The notes: generated by a model from the sequence alone, not told the origin. A stretch of 64,000 bases of DNA from JAEELC01 sp963605425 (GCA_963605425.1 CAVCUQ010000001.1:44591-108590), one strand, 5' to 3'; shown: positions 9,597 to 19,410, counted from the stretch's first letter. Numbers and translations: made by a program.

Positions 9597-11021
9597 TTAA
9601 ATTGTTTCTTTTTTATTTTGATTTATAGTATTCATTACTGCCTTTTCATTGTAGAAACATAGAATTATAGCACCAATAATACAGAAGGCAAAAGCTACAA
9701 TACCTACAATCATTAAACCTTCAGTTGAAGGAGTTATATCATTACTCTTAAGCATTTCTTCAGTTCTATCTGATCCAATAATTGCAAGAGACGTGAATGC
9801 TAAAAGGGCAAGGGATTGGCCAAACTTCATTGCAAAAGTTCTGGCCGCAAAAAACATTCCTTCTCTTTTTTCACCGCTTACAATGGAATCTTCTTCGGCT
9901 ACATCAGCTACAATTGATTGAGGAATTATTCCAAGTAAAGCCATAGGGAATGAAGCTACAACAACGACTGCTATACCATATACATATCCTAAGGCACTAC
10001 CATTTTCCAGATTTGATCCTGAACATATAGCAGTCAAAATATAAGCTATACTTAAACCAATGAATCCAACAATAGTAAGTTTCTTCTTCCCAAACTTTTC
10101 GACAAGTTTAGATACAATAGGATAGAAACAAGCTGATAAAACAGTCATAGCACCCATAAAATACATAGTAAAGCTTGAATCTAGTTTCATAGAATATTTT
10201 ACAAAGAATGGAAGTCCAGTTTGGAATAATGTGATACCAACCCAGTACATTATATCGCTTAAAGCAAATATTTTGAAATTATTATTCTTAAAAGTTTTAC
10301 CTAAAGATGCAAAAGCATTAGAATTAGCTGGTTTAACTTCAATAAAATCAGTTTCTTTTAATTTAAATGTAGGTAGTAACATACAGAAAAGTGCAATTAC
10401 AGAAAGTACTGTAAAACAAATTCTATAAGCATTATAGTATCCTACTGCATTTTCAAGTAGTCCTCCAAACACAAATGGAGTATATGCAAGAAGTGTACCT
10501 GCAAAATATGTAAGAGAAATATATGTTGATATATTCATTCTATCTTCTTGTGTCTTACCAAATTCACTAATTAAGGCATTATATGGTGTGCAGTAAATAG
10601 TCATAAATGTATAAAATAATACTAAAGTAACAGCTATCCAAGCAATATTAATACCACTTACCTTATTAACTGGAGCCATAAATACAAGTACAGTTGTGAT
10701 TGCAAAAGGTATGGCAGCTTTTTGCATAAATGGTAATCTTCTTCCTTTAGGATTACGTGAGTTGTCAGATAAATTAGCTACCATCGGATCGGTTACAGCG
10801 TCCCAAATTCTACATAGGGCTGTAATTAAACCTAAAACAGTTAAGAATCCACCAATAATTAAACCAGATGGAATTAAATTAGGTGTACCTTTTTCTTGGA
10901 CATCTGAACCAATTAAATAAAATGATACAAGCCAAGCATTGATAATACCACCTAAGATACTCCAACCGAGTTGACCAATTGCAAATATCCACATTTGCTT
11001 TTTAGTTAATCTTTTATTCAT
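9597..11021 (-). CDS. GPH-family sugar:cation symporter (MelB-like)
   Basis: About 474 aa with 12 predicted membrane helices. The GPH/MFS loop motif after the first helices (AVTDPMVANLSDNS...GRRLPFM) is the hallmark of glycoside-pentoside-hexuronide:cation symporters such as MelB. The frame is open to 11081, but the ATG at 11021 with a GGAAGAAGG site is the clear start, and the longer frame would overlap the promoter. First gene of the galactoside operon, so it most likely imports the alpha-galactoside that the next enzyme cleaves. Confidence 0.93.
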   Translation of the reverse strand: MNKRLTKKQMWIFAIGQLGWSILGGIINAWLVSFYLIGSDVQEKGTPNLIPSGLIIGGFLTVLGLITALCRIWDAVTDPMVANLSDNSRNPKGRRLPFMQKAAIPFAITTVLVFMAPVNKVSGINIAWIAVTLVLFYTFMTIYCTPYNALISEFGKTQEDRMNISTYISLTYFAGTLLAYTPFVFGGLLENAVGYYNAYRICFTVLSVIALFCMLLPTFKLKETDFIEVKPANSNAFASLGKTFKNNNFKIFALSDIMYWVGITLFQTGLPFFVKYSMKLDSSFTMYFMGAMTVLSACFYPIVSKLVEKFGKKKLTIVGFIGLSIAYILTAICSGSNLENGSALGYVYGIAVVVVASFPMALLGIIPQSIVADVAEEDSIVSGEKREGMFFAARTFAMKFGQSLALLAFTSLAIIGSDRTEEMLKSNDITPSTEGLMIVGIVAFAFCIIGAIILCFYNEKAVMNTINQNKKETI

Positions 11022-11056
11022 AAAATACCTTCTTCCTTTTATTATATAGTTGTTAT

Positions 11057-11085
11057 ATTTTAGCATATAAAGCGCTTGCATTCAA
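11057..11085 (-). promoter_or_regulatory. Promoter of galactoside operon with embedded operator
   Basis: On the minus strand -35 TTGAAT (11085-11080) and extended -10 TGC-TAAAAT (hexamer 11062-11057) are 17 nt apart. The spacer carries the palindrome AAGCGCTT (11070-11077) inside TGCAAGCGCTTTAT. That matches most of the cre/LacI-family consensus (two mismatches to TGWAARCGYTWNCW). A repressor bound there would block RNA polymerase directly. Either CcpA or a dedicated GalR/LacI regulator is possible; none is encoded beside the operon. Confidence 0.7.
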
Positions 11086-11153
11086 CAAAAGGAAATGAAA
11101 TTATGCTTTAGAGTAATTAAATATGCATATAATTTGAAGATTTCAAGCATTAA

Positions 11154-11179
11154 AAAAAGCCCTTAGATTAGGACTTTTT
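11154..11179 (-). terminator. Terminator of the GGDEF gene
   Basis: On the minus strand AAAAAGTCCT and AGGGCTTTTT pair (one G-U) followed by further T residues. The hairpin overlaps the stop codon of the diguanylate cyclase gene. Confidence 0.75.
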
Positions 11180-13126
11180 ATTAACAGTATAGAATAAATA
11201 TTGGTTTTTACCATTATTTTTAGCTTTATATAATGCTTTGTCAGCTTTGTTTTTAACATCATTAAAATCAGAATCACTGGTCAATTTAGCTACACCAATT
11301 GTAACCGTTAGAGATTTACTTCCAATTTTAATTTTTGATATATTTTTTTGCAAATCATCTAATTTTAAATTAATATTATTCTCATCCTTATTAACTAAAC
11401 CAACAAACTCTTCACCGCCGATTCTTGCAACACATTCATCACCAAGAGTCTCTTTTAAAGTTTTAGCAAATTCAGTTAAGATTACGTCACCTTCATCGTG
11501 GCCATAAGTATCATTAATAAGTTTAAAATCATCAATATCAATCATTAATAGATAAGGTTCTTCTTTTAATGATCTAACTTGACTTACAATATTATTTAAA
11601 CCATATCTATTATAAAGTTTAGTTAATTCATCACGAGAATAATTAGATACAGCTTCGTTAAATCTATCAATTTGAAGTAAAACAGGGCTTAATGTCTCTT
11701 TAATTAAAGATATCATATAAGTATTTTCTTTGGCTTCTAAATTCCCCATACAAGGAAGGCCAATTAAGATATATAAATAATCTCCAACCTTATCTTTAGA
11801 TACCTTAATACAAGCAACACTATCTACATTTTCTCTAATCGCATCAGAAAGTTCTTTACTTTCAAAGTATTTAATACCATCTACATTAGATATATGAAGT
11901 CCTTTATACACAAAACTTTCTTTTTCAATAATAACCTTAACTTTAGAAGCTCCTAAGATATCTTTAATATTTTCTTCAATTAGAGAATCAATATTAGCCT
12001 TAGTGTCTAAAGAATTAATCTCACTAATAAATGTTGTAAGTTTTTGCATCTTCTCAAATAGATAACGATATCTTAAATCAAGGAATGATTCATATAATTT
12101 CTTATCATTAGAAGCTGCAAGAACAAAGGTATTATTTATTTCATCTAATAATTTAGATTTAGCCTCTAATGCCTTAATATATAATTCATGATCATATTCT
12201 TTAAAAATATTTATAGATTCGTTGATAATCTCATGTTTATTTCCAAGGATAGTATTATATTTAGGGAATAAAATCTTATAATATTTGAAAGCTTCTGCCT
12301 TATTATTAATCTTTAAATAATATTTACCATAAGCAGAATACGCTTCACTTACGTCGACATTATCTTTGTAATTCTCTTGCGTTTCAAGTTCGCTAGTTAT
12401 CTTATCAATATAAATTTTAGACTCATCTAACAAATCATTAGAAATTAAGCATTCAACCATGTAAGCATATACTAAATAATATTCGAATATGTGTTCTTTT
12501 TCATTGATCTCAAGCATCTTACGAGCATAACTTAAAGCTTCTTTCTTATCGAACTTTGAATAAACTTTGATCTTTAGTATTATCATAATGCTCTTTTCAG
12601 CAAGTGATAGTGACGCATTATTAGATTCAAGTTTTTTAAGCATTTCAAAGGCTTTATCAGTTAAACCTAAATCAAGTAATAGATAGAATCCATTAACTGC
12701 AAAAGAATAGAAATAATTAATATTTTTAGTTTCTTCTGCTATATCCATACCTTCACTCATAATTTGATAACTATCATAAAGATTAGCCTTATAATTATTA
12801 TAAATTAATTCATTATTTAAAACACTTAAATAACCGGTCTTATATTTATAGTCATCTATTGTATGATATATTTCAATAGCTTTCTTATTATAGTCGTGAG
12901 CAAGTTCAATATCAGAACCATGATATAGCCAGAAATACATACCAAGAGATAAAGCATAGCCGACCTTATCATCTATTTCTTTGGATACGCTTGAAAATAA
13001 ATCAATATATTTGTCGATTTCTTCTTCATCATATAAATTATTCAAGATATAATTTCTAATCTTTTCAATCAATGAATGGTTATTCTTGTAATCTTCAATT
13101 AATTTGTTAAATTCATCAGAAATCAT
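11168..13126 (-). CDS. TPR-like sensor diguanylate cyclase (GGDEF)
   Basis: 652 aa from the ATG at 13126, which has an AGGGGGT site; the longer start at 13147 lacks one. The N-terminal 340 residues are helical hairpins of TPR character (repeated alternation such as DEAFEMLKKLESNNASLSLAEK). A GAF-like segment (about 350-480) follows, then a GGDEF domain with DIDDFKLINDTYGHDEGD and an intact active-site GGEEF (about 570-574). It should make c-di-GMP from two GTP. No RxxD inhibitory site is visible just upstream. No membrane helix, so the input is cytoplasmic. Monocistronic, between its own promoter and terminator. Confidence 0.9.
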   Translation of the reverse strand: MISDEFNKLIEDYKNNHSLIEKIRNYILNNLYDEEEIDKYIDLFSSVSKEIDDKVGYALSLGMYFWLYHGSDIELAHDYNKKAIEIYHTIDDYKYKTGYLSVLNNELIYNNYKANLYDSYQIMSEGMDIAEETKNINYFYSFAVNGFYLLLDLGLTDKAFEMLKKLESNNASLSLAEKSIMIILKIKVYSKFDKKEALSYARKMLEINEKEHIFEYYLVYAYMVECLISNDLLDESKIYIDKITSELETQENYKDNVDVSEAYSAYGKYYLKINNKAEAFKYYKILFPKYNTILGNKHEIINESINIFKEYDHELYIKALEAKSKLLDEINNTFVLAASNDKKLYESFLDLRYRYLFEKMQKLTTFISEINSLDTKANIDSLIEENIKDILGASKVKVIIEKESFVYKGLHISNVDGIKYFESKELSDAIRENVDSVACIKVSKDKVGDYLYILIGLPCMGNLEAKENTYMISLIKETLSPVLLQIDRFNEAVSNYSRDELTKLYNRYGLNNIVSQVRSLKEEPYLLMIDIDDFKLINDTYGHDEGDVILTEFAKTLKETLGDECVARIGGEEFVGLVNKDENNINLKLDDLQKNISKIKIGSKSLTVTIGVAKLTSDSDFNDVKNKADKALYKAKNNGKNQYLFYTVNKKS

Positions 13127-13159
13127 AAGAATACCCCCTACATTCATAATAGATATCTT

Positions 13160-13188
13160 ATTTTATAACTTTTTTAAATGAAAATCAA
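13160..13188 (-). promoter_or_regulatory. Promoter of the GGDEF gene
   Basis: Minus strand -35 TTGATT (13188-13183), 17-nt spacer, -10 TAAAAT (13165-13160). It lies in the 67-bp gap after the ABC gene stop codon, about 34 nt before the chosen start. Confidence 0.6.
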
Positions 13189-13193
13189 TTTTT

Positions 13194-14969
13194 TTAACTT
13201 ATATCGAATTGAGAATTATATAATACAGCATAGAAGCCATTCTTTTCAAGTAATTCTTGATGTCTTCCAGTTTCAACTATATCACCATCTTTAAGCACTA
13301 ATATTACATCAGCGTTTTTAATAGTTGAAAGTCTATGGGCTATAACGAAACTAGTTCTGCCTTCCATTAGATTGTCCATTGCATTTTGAATAACAATTTC
13401 ACTTCTAGTATCTACATTACTTGTAGCTTCATCTAGTATAAGCATTGGTTTATCTCTAAGCATAGCTCTAGCTATAGTTAACTCTTGTTTTTGACCTTCT
13501 GATAAACTTAAATTTTCATTTATTATAGTATCAAGTCCATCAGGAAGAGTATTAATATAATGTTTTAATCCTACACTTTCTAAAGCATTTAGAATAGCCT
13601 CATCAGTAATACTTAAATCATTATATCTTAAATTATCTCTAATACTACCTTCAAACAGCCATGTATCTTGTAAAATCATATCAAATTGATCACGTACATT
13701 TTCTCTTGTTACACTCTTTGTATCTATTCCATCAATTAAGATATGACCACTATTTACCTCATAGAATCTCATAAGTAAATTTACAAGTGTTGTTTTACCA
13801 GCACCAGTAGGACCTACAATTGCAATCTTTTGACCTTTTATAACAGATAAAGAGAAATCATGAATTATTTCTTTATCTTTAGAATAACCGAATGCAACAT
13901 GCTCAAATTCTACATTACCTTGAGTATTAGTAAGTAAAGCTTTTTTAGTGCTTTCATCTTCTTCACTTTCTTCGTCTAAGTAAGCAAATACTCTCTTTGA
14001 AGCACTTGATGCTTGTTGGATATATGTTACTGATTGAGAGAATGTAGAAAGTGGTTGAGAATATAAACGAGAATAAATTTGGAATGTAACAAGTGTAGCT
14101 AGTATAGTAGCGTCTATACTACCATCACTTCTTATAGACATTAAGATACCTACTAAGAATATTAGTGCATAGGCAATATTAGATACTAATGTCATAATAG
14201 GCATCATCATATTAGTTAATAATTGACTCTTACGATTTGATTCATATAGATTATTATTAATTTCTGAAAATTTATTAATTTCAAAATCCTTAGCACCATA
14301 TTCTCTAACTAAATTAATATTAGAAAATACTTCTTCTATATCAGCGTTCATCTTACCTAAAGTTTTTTGTCTAATATGGAATTGTTTTTGACTCTTACCA
14401 CCAATAATAATTACTGCAATAAATCCAAGCAAAGATACACCAATTGTAATTAATGAAAGAGGCGCACTAGTCTTAAACATCATTACAGTAATACCTACAA
14501 ATAGTACAATTGCGTTTAATACATTTGCAATAGATTGAGATAAGGCTTGAGAAAGTGTATCTACATCGTTTGTAATTACACTCATTACATCTCCTCTTTG
14601 ATGTGAATCATAGAAAGATAGAGGCAAAGTAACTAATTTCTTGTTTATATCAGATCTCAACTTTTTAGATAAAGAAGCTGATACTAAAGATGAAATAAGA
14701 GACATAATATAACTTGCAAGAGCACCAATTAAATAGATAATAATTAAATTAAGAGTAGCTGTGTTAAATTCATTAAAGTCTATAGATGATCCTGGCATTA
14801 AACCATTAGTTATGATTGTCATTAAATCCATAATTTTTTGAGGACCTATTATAGTCGCAACACTCGATATAATTGCAAAAATTATACAAATTATTATAAA
14901 AGGAATATATTTTTTAGAATAAGCAAATAACTTCTTTATTGAAGTAAAATCTTTCTTTTGATGTTTCAT
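13194..14969 (-). CDS. ABC exporter half-transporter, catalytic partner
   Basis: 591 aa: six-helix transmembrane domain (about 20-320) plus NBD. Walker A GPTGAGKT (386-393), Walker B LILDE with catalytic Glu514 and H-loop His544 are intact, while the signature is LSEGQ (489-493) instead of LSGGQ. In heterodimeric exporters the canonical subunit typically contributes such a weakened signature to the degenerate site, so it complements the partner at 14969-16708. Start and partner stop share a base (TAATG). Third gene of the marR-ABC-ABC operon; probably drug or lipid efflux. Confidence 0.95.
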   Translation of the reverse strand: MKHQKKDFTSIKKLFAYSKKYIPFIIICIIFAIISSVATIIGPQKIMDLMTIITNGLMPGSSIDFNEFNTATLNLIIIYLIGALASYIMSLISSLVSASLSKKLRSDINKKLVTLPLSFYDSHQRGDVMSVITNDVDTLSQALSQSIANVLNAIVLFVGITVMMFKTSAPLSLITIGVSLLGFIAVIIIGGKSQKQFHIRQKTLGKMNADIEEVFSNINLVREYGAKDFEINKFSEINNNLYESNRKSQLLTNMMMPIMTLVSNIAYALIFLVGILMSIRSDGSIDATILATLVTFQIYSRLYSQPLSTFSQSVTYIQQASSASKRVFAYLDEESEEDESTKKALLTNTQGNVEFEHVAFGYSKDKEIIHDFSLSVIKGQKIAIVGPTGAGKTTLVNLLMRFYEVNSGHILIDGIDTKSVTRENVRDQFDMILQDTWLFEGSIRDNLRYNDLSITDEAILNALESVGLKHYINTLPDGLDTIINENLSLSEGQKQELTIARAMLRDKPMLILDEATSNVDTRSEIVIQNAMDNLMEGRTSFVIAHRLSTIKNADVILVLKDGDIVETGRHQELLEKNGFYAVLYNSQFDIS

Positions 14970-16708
14970 TATAATTCCTCCTTATCTAATTGTGATAATG
15001 CAATTTCTTTGTATAAAGCACTTCTTTCAAGTAATTCTTCATGAGTTCCGATAGAATCTATAGCACCATCATTTAAAACAATAATTTTATCTGCATTTTT
15101 AACAGTACCAATTCTTTGAGCAATAATAATTATAGTTTTATCCTTATAATTTTCTTTAATTGCCTTTCTGACCTCACTATCAGTTTTAAAGTCTAGAGCT
15201 GAGAAAGTATCATCAAAGATATAAATATCACTATCTTTATATAAACTTCTGGCAATAGAAAGTCTTTGTTTTTGACCACCTGAGAAGTTTGTACCACCTT
15301 GTGATACTTTTGTATCAAGACCTTCATAAGCATTAATAAAATCAGCTTTACTAGATATAATTACTTGTTCTAATCTGTCCTCATCTATTTCACTTGAACC
15401 ATAACAAATATTAGATTTAACTGTTCCTTCAAATAAATTAGCTTTTTGATGAGCAATAGAAACTCTTTTATTTAAATCAGCTAGTTTATAACCTTTAACA
15501 TTCATATTATCAATCAATATCTCACCCTTTTGAACATCGTATGATCTATTAATTAAATTAGCTATAGTACTTTTACCTGAACCAGTAGGACCTATGATAG
15601 CGACTACTTCTCCTTTATTAATCTTAAAGTTTAGTCCAGATACATTATATTTATCATCATTTGTATATGAGAAAGATACATCTTTGAATTCAACTACACC
15701 TTCATGAGTATCATTTGTCATCTTACCATCTTCAATAGTAGGCTCAGTTTCAAGTACTTCATTGATACGTTTTAATGAAACTAAGACTCTAGGTAGTAAC
15801 ATGAAAATCATAATAAGCATCATAAAGCTCATAACGATTTGAATTGAATAGCTTGAAAAGGCTGTCATTTCTCCTAAAATTTTAGGTTTATCAACCATTT
15901 CAGCATCATTAATTATAATTCCAGCAAAATAATAGATAGCTAGATTTAACCCTTCCATTACTAAAGTAATAATAGGCATCATTACTCCAGATACTAAACT
16001 TGTAAATAAATTATTTTTATAAACATTTTCATTAGTCTTTTCATATTTTTTTGTTTGGTAGTCATTTGCATCAAAAGCTCTAATTACTCTAACACCTTGC
16101 ATATTTTCTCTTGCACGAAGATTAAGTTCATCAGTTAAGGTTTGAATCTTTTTAAACTTAGGCAGTGCAACAATTACAACTATTGTCACAAGAACTAGTA
16201 TAATTAAGACAGCTACAACTGTTGAAAGTGTCCAATAAATATGAGATGAAGATATTTTTGCAATAGCCCAAATAGCTGTTATAGGAGCTCTAAATAATAA
16301 ACCTGTTCCCATACCTAGGAAGTTTTGAACTTGAACAACATCATTAGTAGTTCTTGTAATTAAACTTGATGTTTCAAATTGATTAATTTCAGAAAGTGAT
16401 AATTCTGAAACCTTCTTAAAGAATTTATCTCTAATCTTTTTTGTAATACTTGATGAGAAAGTAGAGATAAAATAAGCGTTAAGAAGTGCTAGTGCTAAAC
16501 TTAAGAAAGCACATAAAATCATCATTAAACCGTTATACCATACTTCATTTTTATCAATAGATGTAAAACTAGTTGTAACAATCTCAGTTAGTCTTGATGT
16601 ATATTCAGGCATTTTAAGTTCTAGTGCAACTTGCCCTATTACATCTAAAATAATACAAATAAGAAATATCCATTCTTTTTTTTGCATTGTCTTAAATATT
16701 GTTTTCAT
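14969..16708 (-). CDS. ABC exporter half-transporter with degenerate ATPase site
   Basis: 579 aa, six-helix domain plus NBD. Walker A GPTGSGKS (373-380) and signature FSGGQ (475-479) are present. The Walker B region reads IFDD with Asp500 where the catalytic Glu belongs, and the H-loop is Gln531 (IIAQRIG). It is therefore the non-hydrolysing half of a heterodimer with 13194-14969. It overlaps the upstream MarR gene by 17 bp. A second copy of the same architecture lies at 1-3117, so the window holds two such exporters. Confidence 0.95.
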   Translation of the reverse strand: MKTIFKTMQKKEWIFLICIILDVIGQVALELKMPEYTSRLTEIVTTSFTSIDKNEVWYNGLMMILCAFLSLALALLNAYFISTFSSSITKKIRDKFFKKVSELSLSEINQFETSSLITRTTNDVVQVQNFLGMGTGLLFRAPITAIWAIAKISSSHIYWTLSTVVAVLIILVLVTIVVIVALPKFKKIQTLTDELNLRARENMQGVRVIRAFDANDYQTKKYEKTNENVYKNNLFTSLVSGVMMPIITLVMEGLNLAIYYFAGIIINDAEMVDKPKILGEMTAFSSYSIQIVMSFMMLIMIFMLLPRVLVSLKRINEVLETEPTIEDGKMTNDTHEGVVEFKDVSFSYTNDDKYNVSGLNFKINKGEVVAIIGPTGSGKSTIANLINRSYDVQKGEILIDNMNVKGYKLADLNKRVSIAHQKANLFEGTVKSNICYGSSEIDEDRLEQVIISSKADFINAYEGLDTKVSQGGTNFSGGQKQRLSIARSLYKDSDIYIFDDTFSALDFKTDSEVRKAIKENYKDKTIIIIAQRIGTVKNADKIIVLNDGAIDSIGTHEELLERSALYKEIALSQLDKEEL

Positions 16709-17102
16709 GGTTCCTCATTTCCTCCTTCATAACATTTAATACTTTAATAAACCCATTAAGTTCCTCTTCACTTGTTTTCTTAATAACATTATCTAAAACA
16801 TTTAAAACATGTTTTTTATCTTCTGTTACTACAAAGATACCTTTTTCCGTCAAAGATATATAAGTGATTCTCTTATCTTTTTCATCTTTTTCTCTAAGTA
16901 CAAGCCCTTCATTTTCTAAGTCGTTTATGATGACTGCAATTCTAGCAGTTGATACATCTAAGGCCTTAGCTAAATCAAGTGACTTTGTCTTACCATTTTC
17001 ATTTAAGTAACCTAAAATAAAATGTTTACCTTTAACTTTAAAATTAAAGTCTTTCCCTTTTGAATTATCACATAATACTCTAAATAATTCTTCTGGCTTC
17101 AT
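16692..17102 (-). CDS. MarR-family transcriptional regulator
   Basis: 136 aa. A winged-helix domain (about 30-100) is visible: SLDLAKALDVSTARIAVIINDLENEGLVLREKD followed by the wing and TYISLTEKG, as in MarR proteins. It is the first gene of a marR-ABC-ABC operon, an arrangement in which the MarR protein usually represses its own exporter and is released by the exported compound. A perfect palindrome at its start site (17127-17141) supports autoregulation. Confidence 0.92.
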   Translation of the reverse strand: MKPEELFRVLCDNSKGKDFNFKVKGKHFILGYLNENGKTKSLDLAKALDVSTARIAVIINDLENEGLVLREKDEKDKRITYISLTEKGIFVVTEDKKHVLNVLDNVIKKTSEEELNGFIKVLNVMKEEMRNHENNI

Positions 17103-17126
17103 ATATTACTCCTTTGCTTTACAATT

Positions 17127-17141
17127 ACTAACCCTGTTAGT
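17127..17141. promoter_or_regulatory. Putative MarR operator
   Basis: ACTAAC-CCT-GTTAGT is a perfect inverted repeat of 6-bp half-sites. It starts just downstream of the predicted transcription start of the marR operon (about 17143) and ends 25 bp before the marR ATG, where a bound repressor would block initiation. Confidence 0.65.
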
Positions 17142-17149
17142 TATTTCAT

Positions 17150-17177
17150 ATTATATTCAATAAAAACAATATTTCAA
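17150..17177 (-). promoter_or_regulatory. Promoter of the marR-ABC-ABC operon
   Basis: Minus strand -35 TTGAAA (17177-17172), 16-nt spacer, -10 TATAAT (17155-17150). Confidence 0.6.
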
Positions 17178-17225
17178 TAGATTTAAGAGTTTTCTCAAAA
17201 TTTCACATAATCTCACACAATTTGT

Positions 17226-17261
17226 AAAAAAGCTAACCTTAAAATCATAAAGTTAGCTTTA
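17226..17261 (-). terminator. Terminator of the MATE gene
   Basis: AAAGCTAAC pairs with GTTAGCTTT across a short AT-rich loop; on the minus strand the second arm runs into TTTTTT. Lies directly after the stop codon at 17263. Confidence 0.85.
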
Positions 17262-17262
17262 A

Positions 17263-18657
17263 TTAATAGATTATATCAATTGAATTCGATGTTTTCTTTG
17301 GAATTAAATATTTTTCATACCAATGAGATCTTTTATCAAATACTAAATAAATTATAGATGATATACCCCAAGTTACAGGGTAAGCTGTATATAATAGCCA
17401 TAACTCGTGCGAAACTACATTCATCATAAATGTAACATATATTACTCTAAATACACACCATATTCCAAGCATAATAGACATCGGTACTACTGCATGTCCT
17501 GAACCACGTAACAAAGCCGCACTGCAGTGAGCAAAGGCAAGCAAAGGATAGAAAAAACATACTGTATGCAGGGCTGTTACTCCGCATTTAATTACATCTT
17601 TAGTTTCCTCTTCATCTCCGCTTACAAATAACGCAATAAGTTTATCTGCAAGTACATACCCTACAAGACCTATAATAAAGGCAATAATACAGGATGTTAT
17701 AATTGCAAAGCGAGTACCTCTTTTAGCTCTATCTATATATCCAGCGCCTAAATTTTGACTGACGAACGTCGCAAGGCTTATTTGAAAACAAGTAATAGGT
17801 AAAAAAGCAAATCCTTCAATCTTTGAATAGGCACCACATCCGCTAGTTGCATTTGATCCAAAGGAATTAATATTTGATTGAACTACTACATTAGCTAGTC
17901 CTATAACCGAATTTTGTATACCTGAAGGAATTCCATTATAAAGAATTTCTTTTAAAATAGATTTACTAAATCTTAATTCTTTTAAAGATAAATGATAAAT
18001 AGTATTCTTCTTTAGTAAAACAATTAGCGCTAAGATAGCAGATAAACTTTGACTTATTATAGTAGCTAAACTAGCCCCAGCCACACCTAAATTAAATTGT
18101 CCTATAAATAATATATCAAGTACTACATTTAAAATAGAAGCTATTATTAAAAATATTAACGGTCTTTTCGAATCGCCTAAAGCTTGCAGGATAGATGAAA
18201 ATGTATTGTATAAAATTACAGAAGCTACTCCTATAAAATAGATTCTAAAATAAGATACACTTTCAGGATAAACATCACTTGGGGTATTAATAGCCCTTAA
18301 AATATAAGGTGATAAAATGGTTCCTAATATTGTTAGAATAATAGATGAAATGATTCCTACTAAAACATCATTGTGAATAGCTTTACGCATGGAAATAGTA
18401 TCATTTCTACCAAAATATTTAGCTATAACAACACCAGCTCCACTTGCAAGACCAATAAAAAAAGAATTAAATAAGAAAATTAAATTACCACTACTACTAA
18501 CAGCGGCTAAAGCCTCTTTTCCTATCATATTACCGACTATAACACTATCAACTATATTATATAGAGTTTGAAATAAATTTGAAAAGAAAATCGGAATAGC
18601 AAATGCTAAAATAATCTTCCATTCCTTTCCTTTTGTCATATCAATTGTACTTTGCAA
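17263..18657 (-). CDS. MATE-family efflux transporter
   Basis: 464 aa with about 12 membrane helices; the opening KIILAFAIPIFFSNLFQTLYNIVDSVIVG is the conserved first helix and motif of the NorM/DinF-like MATE group. The TTG at 18657 is favoured as start because AAAGGAA lies 10 nt upstream; the next ATG (18639) has no site. Monocistronic with its own terminator. Exports an unknown cationic compound. Confidence 0.92.
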   Translation of the reverse strand: MQSTIDMTKGKEWKIILAFAIPIFFSNLFQTLYNIVDSVIVGNMIGKEALAAVSSSGNLIFLFNSFFIGLASGAGVVIAKYFGRNDTISMRKAIHNDVLVGIISSIILTILGTILSPYILRAINTPSDVYPESVSYFRIYFIGVASVILYNTFSSILQALGDSKRPLIFLIIASILNVVLDILFIGQFNLGVAGASLATIISQSLSAILALIVLLKKNTIYHLSLKELRFSKSILKEILYNGIPSGIQNSVIGLANVVVQSNINSFGSNATSGCGAYSKIEGFAFLPITCFQISLATFVSQNLGAGYIDRAKRGTRFAIITSCIIAFIIGLVGYVLADKLIALFVSGDEEETKDVIKCGVTALHTVCFFYPLLAFAHCSAALLRGSGHAVVPMSIMLGIWCVFRVIYVTFMMNVVSHELWLLYTAYPVTWGISSIIYLVFDKRSHWYEKYLIPKKTSNSIDIIY

Positions 18658-18750
18658 AATATCATATTCCTTTTATAATTAATTGTTTCAATTATAAAAC
18701 AGTAAATGTCTTTTGTCTTCTATTATGCTTAAAATATTATTTTTATAATA

Positions 18751-18797
18751 AAAAACACCTTACAAAGTAGATAAAAATTATTACTACTTAATAAGGT
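18751..18797 (-). terminator. Terminator of the DUF6273-like gene
   Basis: An imperfect hairpin pairs ACCTTA plus AAGTAG with CTACTT plus TAAGGT (18757-18797). On the minus strand it is followed by TTTTT (18755-18751). Confidence 0.75.
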
Positions 18798-18805
18798 ATA
18801 TATTA

Positions 18806-19408
18806 TTACTTATTTTCTATTAAATTTAATGTTTTATCTTTTTTAATCCAAACAGCTACTCTAATACCAATAGTAGGATTATTTATCTTAGCTCTTGTAA
18901 TATTACCAAAACCATCAACGATTTTAGCATAATCATGTTTAGAATCATAATTCTTAAGCCAATATTTACCATATCCAGACTCATTAGTTTCAAAGCCATT
19001 AGCAAAGATTAAACTAGATGGTTTAGCACGAAGTCCTAGATTTTCTTTATTATAATCGATATTAAAATATCTAATAAGATCATCTAAAGATAAAATATAG
19101 AATTTATCCTTACCTAAATCATCAATTAAGCTTAATTCAACAGGTGAAAAATTCTTTTCAAATTCATTTGTTAAATAAGCTTTAATTTCACTATTAACGT
19201 ATAAATTATAATCTTCTTTATGCAAAGAGTTAGAAAAAACAATATTTTTTACAATATAATCACTCCAAAGTAATACACTATCTTTGTTTTCAGCTATAAC
19301 AGTGAAATCAATCATATTGCCTGACTCTTTATCAAATCCAAACTTAACGTTCTTACCAATCAGATTACTTTTAGTAGAATTAAACAAATTAACATCAAAC
19401 TTTTCCAT
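18806..19408 (-). CDS. DUF6273-like protein of unknown function
   Basis: 200 aa, no signal peptide. The Trp-containing segment GYGKYWLKNYDSKHDYAK (about 144-161) and the C-terminal TIGIRVAVWIK resemble the DUF6273 domain found in many gut Firmicutes proteins, where the end reads G-(I/V)-R-P-A. Here Pro is Val. The domain's role is not known. It starts 2 bp after the LRR lipoprotein stop and almost certainly shares its transcript. It lacks the lipoprotein or wall anchors many DUF6273 proteins have. Confidence 0.7.
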   Translation of the reverse strand: MEKFDVNLFNSTKSNLIGKNVKFGFDKESGNMIDFTVIAENKDSVLLWSDYIVKNIVFSNSLHKEDYNLYVNSEIKAYLTNEFEKNFSPVELSLIDDLGKDKFYILSLDDLIRYFNIDYNKENLGLRAKPSSLIFANGFETNESGYGKYWLKNYDSKHDYAKIVDGFGNITRAKINNPTIGIRVAVWIKKDKTLNLIENK

Positions 19409-19410
19409 TT

